A DNA stretch of 64,000 nucleotides from Trichaptum fuscoviolaceum (GCA_910574455.1 CAJSYZ010000004.1:1178001-1242000), one strand, 5' to 3'; shown: positions 48,386 through 60,059, counted from the stretch's first letter. Program-made: numbers and translations. Notes: generated by a model from the letters alone, not told the origin.

Positions 48386-49554
48386 ATGAAGTCCACAGTC
48401 TGGTTTCAAATCCTTCTCTTGTCATCTGCTGTTGTTGCCTTGCCGTATGCTCCAACGACTAGCTGCCAGTGGAATAGAGGACCATCCTTGCGAACTAGTG
48501 ATCAGAGCATCTTAGCCTCTGAAGCTCCTGACCAGAGCGTCCAATCGAGCTGTGAGCCGTTGAACCCCAATGCTAAAGTTGAGTGAGTGTACATTGTCGT
48601 TTATCCAGTGGTAGATGATATATCTGACTTGACTTGGCTTTTAGGACGCTCATAGGCAAGCTGTGGAGGAATAATTGCGATTTAGTGGAGAGATTCCTCA
48701 CTAATGGATTCGCCGTAGAAGCGGTTAAGGATGTCATCTATGATAATGCAGTCAAGTATTACCTCGTGGTACGTCCACTCCCTCCCTTTAAAGAACAAGA
48801 ATTTCCTGACATGTATCACAGCAGGACTACTACTATTTGCTTGAGACTGCTACTTACAAAGCGCACGTCGTGGAGCCACGTCCGCCTACGCCTCAGCAAA
48901 TGTACAGCGCTGTGGTCGGCGTTCAAAGTTCTATGAATTATGCGCTTAACTTTCGTCAGAAAACTCTGATAGAAGAATTGCATATTGATAAGTCCATTAT
49001 TGATGACGGAAGTTTCAATGCCGCTGGCATCGGATACGTGCGCTGGCTCCAGGCGAATACGAACTTTGGCTTGAATGCGTTCTTGGTTTCAAGGATCGCC
49101 TGCGTATATGTGAGTGTCTCCGGCTAAAAATGTGGTCACTAACATAGCTTACCTTGTTTAGGGGTGGGGTGAGCTTGCTCATACACTCAAAAGCAAAGAC
49201 AAAACGAACGAAGGTGAGTTTCTCTGGATCTTCTCTATTGCTCTACATTGATGTGTTATCTTAAAATGTAAGATACACTGTTCTATAAGATGTGGGTCGA
49301 GCCGAACTCTAAGGACTGGGGCTACGGAAATGAGATGTTAGGTAAGCCTTTATTTCAGTCTCTCCATAGGTATCACCGACTAGATTTTCTACAAAGAGAA
49401 ACTAAAGGGACCGGTTCCCGATGTCAACTCTGATACCTTCAAGGCGTATAACATCCTTTTCCGCCAAGGCATGGAATTTGAAATTGCTTTCTTCGAGAGT
49501 GCGATTGGCAAGACGCCGAAGGACTCCCTGAAACAACCCCCCCTCATACTGTAG
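48386..49554 (+). CDS. TenA/THI-4-like (haem-oxygenase-fold) protein with secretion signal
   Basis: Predicted 294 residues in six exons: 48386-48582, 48645-48768, 48825-49109, 49162-49213, 49273-49341 and 49397-49554. The joined length is a whole number of codons. Residues 1-19 (MKSTVWFQILLLSSAVVAL) are a clear signal peptide. The rest fits the all-helical TENA/THI-4 family, whose known members cleave thiamine or its breakdown products: YLVDYYYLLETA around residue 107 (compare the family QDYxYL), CVYGWGE around residue 200 (a Cys near the place of the catalytic Cys), and a C-terminal GMEFEIAFFESA with the expected Glu. Two introns (before 49273 and 49397) use AAG acceptors and are less certain. 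Secretion is odd for a thiamine-salvage enzyme. The family call rests on motif memory, and the substrate is unknown. Confidence 0.7.
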
Positions 49555-52255
49555 CTCACAAGCTAGTTGAAGCAAGCCGTAGGGGGAGGATAAGAGGCAT
49601 GGTTTTGGAGATGTTTCAATGAGACATACGAACTTTCTTGTGATTCTTGTAGCCAGCTCGACAGATTGTCCAATGCTGTCCGCTTCATTTTCTTGTGAAT
49701 CAATAAATGCAATGCAAATTTAATGCGAAACTTATCTTGTGAAAATTTAGGCTCCCTGATACAAATGGCATTGTAACCCCAATACGAAATGTAGCGGAGT
49801 AGTAGAGTGATGTGTTCGCTTAAAACGTAAATCTTGCTAATAAGCGACATCACTTGTCTCTCATGTCTCAAATGTCGCCGACTTCAGTGCAAGTGATTCA
49901 AGCGCATAGATCTCACTCGCCGAGTTCCATTGCAGGTGACAGTAGCAGCTCAGCGCTATAGAAAAACGTCCTTCTGTCCGACATGTACCGGTTTGCAATG
50001 GGTGAAGCGACGTCCCGGAAAGCATCATCATCGTATCCCTCATGCCTATGAATTATCGACAAAGTACGAAGCTATTATTATTCCGGACGACACAGTCACT
50101 GACAAGAATTTGGTGAATGAACTGGGCTCTCGCGATCGAGACAACTTTGCCCGGAAAGCCACTTCACCCACCCCGCCTTTGACCGGTAGCAGATCTCGAA
50201 AGCCGTCTTCCCATTCAAGCTATTCTTGCTGTAGACTCACTCGAACATATTGATACACCATTTTGTTGAGAAGCGGACGGATGAGAATTGAGATTAGTTT
50301 GGAGTACGTACCGTCGCTGGGTTTGAATTTGAATGACCGCAATCGTGGGACCGCCGATCACAATTCTAAGCGTGCAGATCATGGAAGTTGAGTCGGCACA
50401 CGGCACGCCGGACTCGGAGTTCACTTGAATGACCGGTTGAAACTTGAACTCCGAACTGCACTATCCAAGTTCCCGATGTCCCCAGTCCGCCCATTTTCCA
50501 ACCTCTCGAACCGCTTGAACGTCGCTCGATGCTCGGTGAGTGCAGCCCTCCGGCTCGTAAACGTTAAGTAATCGAATTTCGGATTGGTAAACAAGTACAA
50601 GAACCCGCTGGTGACGGCCAGTATGCACAGATAGTCGTCGTGCTTGACCTTGCCTGACCCCCAGTCTGCGAGCTCTGCGACATTCTTCAATCACAGACCA
50701 TATGTATGCAATCTTTGCGCCTAGTCTCCAATAACAATCATGATGGTGCTCACGCTAGGCGTTGATCCGCCAGTTTCTCAGCGACGTCCGATGGAACGAG
50801 CTCTGATGCGACAGAGGTTTTGTGCATCTACGGAAAAGGACATGAAGCTGTAGAGGTGGACCGACATGAAACGAGGTCAGTCGAACGGCAGGCACAGAAG
50901 GAGAAAGTGAAGGGCATATTGAGCGTGGTCTTCACCGATGTGCTGGATGCTTTTGAACATATAGAGCGTAATTTTGCTGCGCTTTTATGGTGCTCAGAGG
51001 CACGATGGCGACAAGGGCGGTTCGATGAGCGTTGAACTCGGATTAGAGGAACGGGAAATTCGCACGTCTGATAATACTCTATCTGTCAAACGCGGCTCAC
51101 TAAACTTGTATCGTAGCTGGCTCTCTGACATGGCTTGCGCATCATCGCGTTCAAGACGGACGAGTGACCCTCCTAATGTATGAAGTCCTGTGACTCTCCG
51201 AACCCACACGTCTCACTGAGCGGGCGGCGTCGGTCGTGTTTTGGAAGCGCTGCAAGCCCGTGCCTCAGGTTGTGGACTGTTAGCAGGTTCAAGGTGCCAG
51301 TGCAAGCATCAGGCTAACATCCTTGCTCGTCTTGCCCGATGTCAGATATTGCTCTCCAACCCCTGCGCCGTCTGTCCTTCCTCAAGCTCTCGCAAGAGAA
51401 CAAACAGACACATGCGCAAAGAAACGTTAAGTCAAAAATTTTGAGCTTGAGGCACGTCACACAACTACGGAGTTTTGGTAGTGTCCGGCCACAACCTGAG
51501 AAGAGGTGGCCTTTGGCAAAGAACTCGCTCTCGACATGTGGCTACAATCGATTGAAGGCGAGGCGGGTTGATATTCCGTCGGAATGGAGGTGTTGGTAGA
51601 TAGAGATTGAACATGCGGGAAGAGACTTCGACATACGTAGTCCGCAACCATCAATTTGTCCGCAATGTCTTCACGTCTCGACTTTGCCTCGTGACCAGGC
51701 CAGGCTGCTTCGGAATAAGCTCTGCTTAAGCAGACACTACGCCGTGTCTGCCACAGCAGACATATACAAATAAGTAGCCTGGTCTGGTTACGAGACTGGT
51801 CTCGAGTGTTTGCTAACATTGATTTTGCTAGAAGGCCATCAGGATACATGTTGTAGAGAAAATATATTGTATTTTTCTTTTGATGTCGCTTGCTTCATAC
51901 TCACTGGCCCCTCTGCTGTGAGTACCCACAGCCTCTAACGTCGGACCCTTGATGCTGTTCGTGCCGAAAGTGCTGTGCCCATTAGAAGCGCGGAGGACAC
52001 GTGCATTTCACTTCAAGTTCCCCCGGAGTACATATGTTACTTTGTACTTTACTACTTAGCACTTTGATGAACAATGCAGTGCTTTTCAGCCAAACTCTGC
52101 CATGCACAGCAGCTTCGCCAAACCCCGCTATCACAGCCGCAGTAACTTGTATAAATGTCGTGTAGCTTCACATATCTTTCCGACTTCCATCTTCTGAACG
52201 ACATGCTCCTCTGAACCTGAAGTTGACATCCACGCCACATCCAGAGGCTATTACA
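49555..52255. other. Mixed debris, no supported gene
   Basis: It contains R-repeat pieces at about 49.86-50.01 kb ('cgccgagttccattgcaggt') and 50.40-50.46 kb ('gaatgaccggttgaaactt'), one Mutator-type MITE (51684-51798), and unassigned open frames. A minus-strand frame at 50421-50690 (KVKHDDYLCILAVTSGFLYLF) and a plus-strand frame ending at about 51183 (REIRTSDNTLSVKRGSLNLYR) look protein-like but I do not recognise either; they could be exon relics. Confidence 0.4.
51684..51798. mobile_element. Mutator-type MITE, copy M1
   Basis: The left end 'ttgcctcgtgaccaggcc' is the inverted counterpart of the right end 'agcctggtctggttacgag'. It is flanked by 'gtctcgact' (51675-51683) and 'gtctcgagt' (51799-51807), a 9-base target duplication with one mismatch. 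115 bases, no coding capacity. Confidence 0.75.
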
Positions 52256-54313
52256 ATGTCCATCTCGAACAAGGACAAACGCGACTTTCTTTCTGAAGAT
52301 GAACCGCCGTCGTATGACGATGTGCAGGACTTGTCCTCAGACCACGTACCCGCCGACGGCACGGACTCGAAACGTCCTTTTTTCCGCAGACGCTCATCAC
52401 CAGCTGCTGGTCCCAGTTCCATGCGAAGTTCCTCGGCGTGGAAGCCACAATCACCAGCGAACTCCTCTCCTACCCCGTCCTGGTACCGAAACATCCTCGG
52501 GAGCTCTGCATCGAGATCCAGCGAGCCTCCTACGCCGAAGTCGCAGGCAGAAATGCGCAACACCGTGCTCAGCCTCGTTCGCGACCTCGTCACGAGCCCT
52601 TCCTCGTCTCTGGGCGCCTCATTGTGGTCGGACGGCCGTGAAGCAGCGTTAGGGATGTTGGAGAGCTGTGCCGTTGCCTGCGAGCGCCAACAGCTGTCTC
52701 TCGCTTCGATTCTGCAGGAAAAGTCGGTGGAGGGTCATACGCCAGCGTACTGGGCGATCATCCAGCGCCCTCCGTCTGCCGACGACCAATCAGACGATGT
52801 GCTCATGAAGTTGCTCGCGCTTTCTGCCCCTCTCACTCAACACACCATGTACGAAATACATCTCGCTTGCCTCGTAGCACCTTCGAATTCTCTATACCAA
52901 CGAATCCGCACGTATGCGTCGATCTTCCCGCTCCAGGGTGCCGACTCCGTGCTCCTGCGGGGCGATGATGCGTCTGGGCCGAGTAAAGGATTTGGGGATG
53001 TGGTAGAGGTGTTCGAAGGCGGAGGTGAAGATGTCAACGCGGGCGCGTTTTCTGTGAAGCTGGAGCTTGGGCTATTTCAGAGAAGGATGCGGGTGAGCAA
53101 AGAGGTGCATGTTGAGTTCATTGCCCGAGGTCCGACTCGGAATCTTCCTCGTACATCCTCACTCACTCACATGCGCTTCCTTGCACTATTTCCTTTAGGC
53201 CGGGTATGGCGTCTAATATTCTTCGTCGTCCCACCGCCTGAGACCATTCTCTCCGGAGAATGCGGCAAAAGCAACAACACCACGATACCGGAGGGGGCGT
53301 ACCACGCTCTGCCTCTCCTTCCGACGCCGCTCGCACAGGGAGCATGGGCCTGCTGCTTAAGTCTAGCAGCAGGCAGTCCGGAATGCTGGGTGGACGGACG
53401 GGTCGTCGTGAATGAACCGGACTCGGCGTCCCGTGATGGAGATACGAGCGCGAGTCGCAGAATCTGGCTTCGACGGGCGGGAAACCGCTCGAACGGATGA
53501 TTCTGGCCTTGAGTATTTCGATCAGACTATATCCTCATCAACTGGCGACAGTGCAGACCGAACTTCGTCTGGTCCTGACAATAGCACGGGCTTGACTCAG
53601 TACGGAGCACCAGAGGGAAGCCTCCCGAATCTCGAACCGTCACGTCGTGCAAGCTCTTCCTTACCGCCACCGAGTCCTACCTCACCATCCCAACAAACAT
53701 CCCACCCCTCTTCGTCCTCGTTCTCCTACCTCTCCTCCGCACACTCGACCCTCGCGACGCTGCCCATCCTATCTTGGGTAGTCCCCAAACCCCCAGGCAC
53801 GCCCGGGCCCACGCAACCTCTAACGCTCCGCCTCATGTGCACACAGGGCCCGCTCCTGGCTCCTGCGCCCCCGCCGTACGAGCCCCTCCCGTCCTTACTC
53901 GCGCATGCGTCGGTCGGTGGCGGTGGGACGAGCAAGAAGACGGAGAAGAAGCTGCGGAAGGAGGCGGAGAGGGAGGCGCATGAGGAAAGCGCGGCTGCGA
54001 GAAACGGGATAGAGCAAAGGACTCCGACGATAGTCTCACCGGGTGTGGCACGGACAGCTATCGTGGCTGGGCTTGGAGAGGGCACGGGATGGCTGGACGG
54101 CCCGGGTGGGGGAGGGGTAATGGGAAAGCTTATGTATGAGTGAGTGCCGAGCTAGCTTCTCTGCTCAACGAAGATCTCTTCAGTGATGCGGTCTTGCTAA
54201 TGATCCTCATCCTTTCATATAGTGGTTGTACTTATATCGCCCCAAACGGTACCCTCTATGCAACCTTTGAAGCTAAACTCGGGAATTCTTATTCTGAATG
54301 CATCATCTGCTGA
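52256..54313 (+). CDS. Conserved-looking basidiomycete protein, Ser/Pro-rich, function unknown
   Basis: The start is the ATG at 52256 (MSISNKDKRD, context acaATGtcc). The N-terminus is disordered and rich in Ser/Pro, followed by a helical domain with an ankyrin-like turn (EGHTPAYWAIIQRP) and a beta-rich part (AGAFSVKLELGLFQRRMRV). A 69-base in-frame intron is likely at 53130-53198. The frame then runs to about 53.4 kb. From about 53.46 kb the coding signal moves to a different frame (GRETARTDDSGLEYF) and continues through a Ser/Pro-rich section, a PLTLRLMCTQGPL strand and a Lys/Glu-rich helix to 54139. After the intron 54140-54222 the last exon (CTYIAPNGTLYATFEAKLG) ends at 54313. The frame change near 53.43-53.47 kb is either a poorly marked intron or a one-base error or mutation; I could not find a convincing short intron. 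No enzyme motif is seen. Confidence 0.7.
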
Positions 54314-55089
54314 TACGTAGATCGATCAGGATATTTCCGCCTGTGAACTGCTTTCGTCCAAGTCCCCTTCGCACCTTGAAGGAATGTTTACTGTATTGAA
54401 TAAGGAATGAATTGAACTTGTCGTATGTACGCTCCGTGTTCACACTTTATGTATGATGACCACACAATATCTATCTCACTCTACATCTTACTCATGCATT
54501 ACTGTCTGCTAGCGCACAATGTCTAATCTATATGTATGATATATGTATATGAGAAGGTCACATAAGTGCTCTGTAAGTGCCTTCGCTGCGTGTGACGATA
54601 CGATTTATATGGTTAGGAGAAGGTGAGCAAGAGTGGTCCGTGAAGAATATTCGATGAAAATCCAGCCGATGATGCGCAATTGATATTGATATTCGGAGAA
54701 GGTGACCATGTTGGGACAGCTGTGACAGACACAGCGAGTTAGCCCCTGGTAGACGAAATGTTTAAGAGTAGCCTACTATGTAGTCTGGTTAGCACGGGAA
54801 TACGTTAGCCTGAATAGTGCGTTGAAACCGCGAAAAGGAGCTTTGGGTCGGGACTCGGAAATTGGGTTGAACTCGAATGACCGATGGGACACTGACGCGG
54901 CTGACGAGCAAGCTACTCGGGCTACTCGTGCTGCCCATGACATGCAGGCAATGCATGCGAAGGACGGGGAGGGAACAATATCATGTTGATTCTCCATTTT
55001 TTTCGAACTTAGACTGATAATTCAATTACAGTTTATGTACATTATGGGCTTTACAAAGTTATTACAATGTCGCCGCCGCCATGAAAGTG
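54314..55089. other. 3' flank and repeat R fragment
   Basis: 54.31-54.73 kb is an AT-rich 3' flank with several 'tatgtatg' words. 54.735-54.985 kb is a 5' fragment of repeat R ('tagcccctggtagac', 'gtagtctggttagcac', 'cgatgggacactgacg'). Confidence 0.5.
54735..54985. repeat. Dispersed repeat R, copy 7 (head only)
   Basis: Head-block words in the same order as 2.81-3.06 kb, ending near 'gcatgcgaaggacgg'. It lies just downstream of the orphan TPR block. Confidence 0.6.
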
Positions 55090-56412
55090 CTACTTTTCGT
55101 CTCCTCCTTCTTTCTCGGACCCTGCCTCGCTAAGACGCAGAGAGAGATCGCGGAGACAAGTTGCAAGAAACGGCTTATATTTGTCTGGATTCGTGTCCGC
55201 TAGAGCTGTCTGGATGGCCACAGCTTCCTTTATCCGGGCGACAGCCTCCTCCTTATTTCCTACCTCGCTGAGCCGTAGTGACAGATCGCACAAACAAGTA
55301 GCAAGAAACGGCCTATATTTGTCTGGATTCGTGCCAGCTAAAGCTGTCTGGATGGCCACCGCTTCCTTTATCCGAGCGACAGCCTCCTCCTTATTTGCTG
55401 CTTCGCTGAGACGCAGAGAGAGATCACGGAGGCAAGTAGCAAGAAATGGCTTATGTTCAACTGGTTTCGTGTCCGCTAGAGCTGTTTGAATGACCACCGC
55501 TTCCCTTATCTGAGCGATAGCCTCCTCTTTATTTCCTGCCTCGCTGAGACGCAATGACAGATCGCGGAGACAGGTAGTAAGAAACGGCCTATGTTCAACT
55601 GGTTTCGTGTCCGCTAGAGCTGTTTGAATGGCCACCGCGTCCTTTATCCGAGCGACAGCCTCCTCCTGATTTCCGGTCTCACTGAGACGCAGAGAGAGAT
55701 CGCGGAGACAGGTAGCGAGGAACGGCCTATATTTGTCTGGATTCGTGTCTGCTAGAGCTGTTTGAATATCCACCGCTTCCTTTATCCGGACGAGTGCCTC
55801 CTCCCCATATCCTGCTTCGCTAAGACGCAGAGAGAGATCGCGGAGGCAAGTAGCAAGAAACGGCCTATGTTCATCTGGTTTCGTGTCCGCTAGAGCTGTT
55901 TGAATGACCACCGCTTCCTTTATCCGAGCGACAGCCTCCTCCTTATTTCCTGCCTCATTAAGACGTTGTGAGAGATCGCGGAGACAAGTAACAAGAAACG
56001 GCCTATGTTTGTCTGGATTCGTGTCTGCTAGAGCTGTTTGAATATCCACCGCTTCCTTTATCCGGGCGAGTGCCTCCTCCCCATTTCCTACCTCGCTGAG
56101 ACGTAGTGAGAGATCGCGGAGACAAGTAACGAGAAACGGCAGATGTTCATCTGGTTTCGTGTCCGCCAGAGCTGTTTGGATTGCTACCGCTTCCTTTATC
56201 CGAGCGACAGCCTCCTCCTGACTTCCTGCCTCGCTGAGACGCAGAGAGAGATCGCGGAGACAAGTAGCAAGAAACGGCTTATATTTGTCTGGATTCTTGC
56301 CAGCCAGAGCTGTTTGAAGGGCCACCACTTCCTTCATCCGAGCGACAGCCTCCTCCTTCTTTCCTGCCTCCGCATAGACCACGTCGGATGCGTCTGGGTT
56401 CAAGCCGGCCAT
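55090..56412 (-). CDS. Orphan TPR repeat block without the family's N- and C-termini
   Basis: One open frame of about 440 codons from an ATG at 56412 (MAGLNPDASDVVY) to a stop at 55090. It consists of nine complete 46-residue units (consensus ARIKEAVAIQTALADTKP then FLATCLRDLSLRLSEAGN) plus a partial one, in a strict 138-base register. The unit type is closest to the APAQEAVVIQKAL units of TPR gene A. Upstream the frame stays open to 56541 but lacks an ATG, and there is no counterpart of the MADHP or basic helical exons. The last unit stops at SEKEGGDEK instead of reaching RRGCAYPA. It may be a free-standing repeat protein, a donor of repeat units or a remnant. The open frame and alike units argue against long decay. 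Confidence 0.65.
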   Translation of the reverse strand: MAGLNPDASDVVYAEAGKKEEAVARMKEVVALQTALAGKNPDKYKPFLATCLRDLSLRLSEAGSQEEAVARIKEAVAIQTALADTKPDEHLPFLVTCLRDLSLRLSEVGNGEEALARIKEAVDIQTALADTNPDKHRPFLVTCLRDLSQRLNEAGNKEEAVARIKEAVVIQTALADTKPDEHRPFLATCLRDLSLRLSEAGYGEEALVRIKEAVDIQTALADTNPDKYRPFLATCLRDLSLRLSETGNQEEAVARIKDAVAIQTALADTKPVEHRPFLTTCLRDLSLRLSEAGNKEEAIAQIREAVVIQTALADTKPVEHKPFLATCLRDLSLRLSEAANKEEAVARIKEAVAIQTALAGTNPDKYRPFLATCLCDLSLRLSEVGNKEEAVARIKEAVAIQTALADTNPDKYKPFLATCLRDLSLRLSEAGSEKEGGDEK

Positions 56413-56908
56413 TACTTCGCAGATCGTGTTGCCTCTTGAGACTTGAATCGGATTACAGTGGTTAAGGCCCAAGTCAAGGGCATGTAGGAGACGAGGAGAT
56501 ATATGTAGAGGGGGAAGCAGGGAAAGGGAGGCATATTGCACAGCAAGGGCAGCTGTGATGTGAATTCAGCGCCCGTGAGGAAGTTGTACCGACTGAATTG
56601 ACTCACAGTTACTGTAATATAAACCATGTGGAGAAACCAGGCGGTGTCATGATGTAGAAACCAGCTCCCTTCGACCCTAACTATTCCAGTGCCCCAACCG
56701 TAACTACCTTCTCCATCACTCGCTTGACTGATATACTAGGTTATCTAACCTCGTTTGACTGGGAGATGAATCGGATAGTCGAGGGTGAGAGTCACAGATT
56801 GGCTGACAAGATGAATATGGTGCGTCCGTCGAGCTATACAATTACCGGTACCGAACGTGGTCACAATTTGCTCCGTCCCGATGACTTTCATCATCATCTC
56901 GCCTGACT
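56413..56908. other. Upstream of the orphan TPR block, no gene seen
   Basis: Short open frames only. A first exon of the TPR gene might lie here but I cannot support one. Confidence 0.3.
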
Positions 56909-57356
56909 TAGTCTCGTAACCAGACCAGGGTACTTAACGGGGCTGCTTCGCCGGCGTATGTACCCGGTCTGGTATTTTGCGTCAAAAAATAACCGCTTTC
57001 CGGCGGTCTTTGAAATTAATCTAAATACAGTAGTGACACCTAGGTTTGCAATGTGTAATGTACTGGATAAAAATAGATATGAGTTTCTTAATGACAACAT
57101 TGTCACAGCGCGCGTGAGCCGACTGAAGTCAAGTGGCACAGTGACGCACGCAACCTAGTTTTGAAACATTGGTTATTTTTAATTGGCTCCACTATTTGAT
57201 TAGGTACATGGTTTTGCTACCGTTATAGGAGCGAATACCTACAAATTTCAAAGACCGCCGGAAATCAGCCATTTGTCCGACGTAAAAAACCAGGCCGCTG
57301 CGCTACGCTTGCTTGCAAGCATTCTTAAAGAAGCAGCTGGCCTGGTCACGAGGCTA
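56909..57356. mobile_element. Mutator-type MITE, copy M2 (long)
   Basis: 448 bases with imperfect inverted ends of about 115 bases. The left end starts 'tagtctcgtaaccagacc' and includes 'ccggcggtctttgaaat'; the right end ends 'ggcctggtcacgaggcta' and includes 'atttcaaagaccgccgg'. A perfect 9-base target duplication 'cgcctgact' lies at 56900-56908 and 57357-57365. The AT-rich interior has no coding capacity. Nine-base duplications with long inverted ends fit the Mutator superfamily. Confidence 0.85.
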
Positions 57357-57365
57357 CGCCTGACT

Positions 57366-57819
57366 TATATCACCCAATTTCACGTCTTTGGGCGACTTAT
57401 CATGCTCATAAACTTTATAGTCCTGAGAGTGAGCTAGGGCAGTCTTGTATGGTAGGGGGTCAAAAGAGGTTGGCGGGTGCCACCTGTCCTAATACGCGCT
57501 TTCGATTTTGTTGTGTGCGCCTGATATGAGACAGTAGGTCTCAGACCTGTTCAGAACTCTACAGCAAATTACTGGGGACCGGAACATCCATAATCACACG
57601 AGGGATGGTATGCATATTGAAATGCTTGGTGAGTTATGCGCGAGATTGTAATAATGTGCATACTTGTAACCAACTGCATGATGTGTATTAACATTTTTAA
57701 GTTCAGATTATCGCGGCAGGAAGCTCATCCATAAAATAACGGTCCGATAACATTTTGATAAGCACAGTATATCTGAACAAGAGGAGGCATAGTGATTGTT
57801 CTAAGAGCGCACTGGTACC
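57366..57819. other. Repeat R scrap and non-coding stretch
   Basis: A short R fragment lies at about 57.47-57.56 kb ('gcgctttcgattttgttgtg', 'tgatatgagacagtaggtct'). The rest is AT-rich without features. Confidence 0.4.
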
Positions 57820-58700
57820 TCATACACCAAGGAATCCGATGCCCTTCCAGTACGGAATCCATGACCTCTCGTTCTTCCCTGATAGTGGAGGCATGTTCTC
57901 TCTTGTTAGGCTCGGGGCAGAGCTGATGGCCAGAGACAAATCAAGCCGTCTCATACCCACTGGCATGACCTCTCTCCCTTTGTGCACATTTCCATGTGCG
58001 TCTGAAGCTCGGAAGAAATCGAGGATCCTTAGCGCCGGGCTTCGCTCCATCAGTGAGACAGAAGACGTAGTATTCAGACCTTCTGCAGTCTGAGAGCTTC
58101 TTGAACCAGTCCGAGTATGGGACAAGCGGAAGTCCCAGCTCTTCGGACGCTGCTGAAAAGATAGCCGTCCACGAGACTGGGTTCAGATGCGCCAAGTGCA
58201 GAACTTCGTGATCCGCATTTCGCATCTTACAGATCGCACGGGCTGCGAAGTCATTGGGTATCCATGAGACACCCTGGTAACACCAGCCAGTGCGTTCAAG
58301 GGAAGGGTCTTAACTAAAGCACTTACATTCTCAATGAGAGGCAAACAACCGAGTTGGACGCTGGACTTGAACAGTACTGGAACCCATTTCTTGGTATTCC
58401 AGCAACTACACGTGCTTACCCGCTCAGTTGACCCACTCGGACGACGACCGACTTCAGGCTCGTATTCTCGGAAGCAGCGCCGAGCATAGACTCGCAAACT
58501 CACTTAGACCCGCTATAACCTGATCCCAACGCAAATTGCGCATCTACAAAATTCTCTACGAGGTCATAACCTGGCTGTTATGGTAAAGTCATGAGTATCC
58601 CGCGTCCACGATTGTTTTTGTTCCACATGCCATTGACCGCGCTGATATAGCTTATGAAAATGAAACGAGGAGGGTCCTCGCTTTCGAACATATCTTCGTC
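57820..58700 (-). pseudogene. C-terminal relic of an NRPS-like adenylating reductase
   Basis: On the minus strand the C-terminal half of a thioester-reductase (NAD(P)-binding, short-chain-dehydrogenase-like) domain can be read. FIFISYISAVNG comes first, then ALGSGYSGSK with an in-frame TGA, then VVVRVGQLSG, an intron (GTAAGC), CWNTKKWVPVLFKSSVQLG, and an intron starting GTAAGT after LIEN. After that come GVSWIPNDFAARAIC, HLNPVSWTAIF, LGLPLVPYSDWFKKL, SPALRILDFFRAS and the end WIPYWKGIGFLGV. Family members reduce carrier-bound acids to aldehydes; the full protein has adenylation and carrier domains before this. Here those are missing and at least two stops interrupt the frame (TAA near 58579 and TGA near 58525), so the copy is broken. 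The order of motifs makes the family call fairly firm. Confidence 0.75.
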
Positions 58701-60059
58701 ATCGGGCATTCCTTGCTTCAAACCTCCGTGGCGATGATACGAATGAACATAAGGGTGTTCGACAGCGTCCAAGTTGTCGGCACTGATGTGTAGGCTACCG
58801 TGGGGACGAGTCAAGCCCACAACCCAAGAAAGCGCAGCCACTGATGAGGAGCAGCCTCGACAAGCTAACAAAGAAGGCCAAGTCGACCGCGGCTGCCTCC
58901 CAGGCAAATGAATTATGCAAGGATGTACTCACCTGTTCATAAACGCACAAGTTACCGGACTTTTCCAGAGCGGGTGCGAACGCTGTCACAAGCACAAGCA
59001 AATCATGGAAGCATGTTATGAGTCGACGCCGTAGCTTTTCGGGTGACAGGATGTTGGCCTCGTCCGATTCATGCAGCAGCAATTCGCGTGGCACAAATAA
59101 GACCTTGTCCGAAGCAATTAAGTTGCAGCAGCAACCACAGCCAATTTTGAGCGCGCGCAACCGCTTAGTGAGGTCTTGCAAAGAGATATTGAGGTTTTGT
59201 CGCGTCAACACTGTCCTTCAAGTTGTTGATGAGGAAAGAAGTCAAAGAACGGCGCGACGCGAATTGACGCGTGATATCGCGTGCTCCGAGTCGCCACTGG
59301 CAGTCACACGCTTCAAGTTCAAGTTATCACATGACTCATACACCGAGTCCTTCCGAGCGGAGTCCTAAATCTGGCTGCAAAGTAACTCAAAAGAGCTGAC
59401 CCGGGTCGGGCCGGGATTCAAAGTACCCGGCTCATCATTAGGACACGACGAAGCAAGTAACAGATTTTGGCCTTCGACCTTCCTATGGAGGAGTTTGACG
59501 TGAACTTCATCCTCGAATCGTCGTCAGCTTACAACGCTACCTTAACAAGTATGACAGCCGACAAGAAGCCGAAAAGCTGGACTTGTGGTATCAGAAGCGT
59601 CTTGGGAATAGCTGAAAAGGAACAAATTGAAGCTATCATCCGAGCCTACCTAAGATCAGATCAATAGAATTCTGTTAGCTTACGCGTGATACATGAATAA
59701 GAATGAAAGGGTTAACTCATTGTGATGCTATAGCCACAGTGAACAAACCTGTAGATCTTGCCGTGGTGATCCGCATTCAAGTAGTAGTCGTGAACTACGT
59801 TCTAAGCTCGCCCGGTAAATCCGAGAATCTACACATCGGAGCTTACCGAACGTTCCCTTCCAAACTTTCAACAAACTAAGACGAAGTGGAGGTCACTCCT
59901 AAAGTTTTAATATGTTTCCGCCCAATTTCACTATCATCTTGGTTACCAGAGGTTGATGTTTTAGGTCCCCAAATGATACCATACATCGATACATGTTACC
60001 AATACTATGTAATAAGTGCCTCGGAGCCCGGATGAAATGCACAAGCAAATGAACTAATG
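58701..60059. other. Unassigned open frames, no firm gene
   Basis: A minus-strand frame from 59211 has ELLLHESDEANILSPEKLRR and reaches a GTGAGT site near 58.93 kb after VYEQ, so it may be an exon; it lacks an ATG at its upper end. A plus-strand frame at about 59485-59667 (MEEFDVNFILESSSAYNATL to a stop after RSDQ) might be a last exon. I recognise neither. Confidence 0.3.

Noticed and set aside
49563..49871. A 102-codon minus-strand frame after the TenA-like gene
   Set aside because: It lies in the likely 3' flank, has no recognisable motif and no splice context.
50421..51183. Two protein-like short frames possibly from captured genes
   Set aside because: I could not identify them or link them by splice sites, so they are only noted in the region entry.
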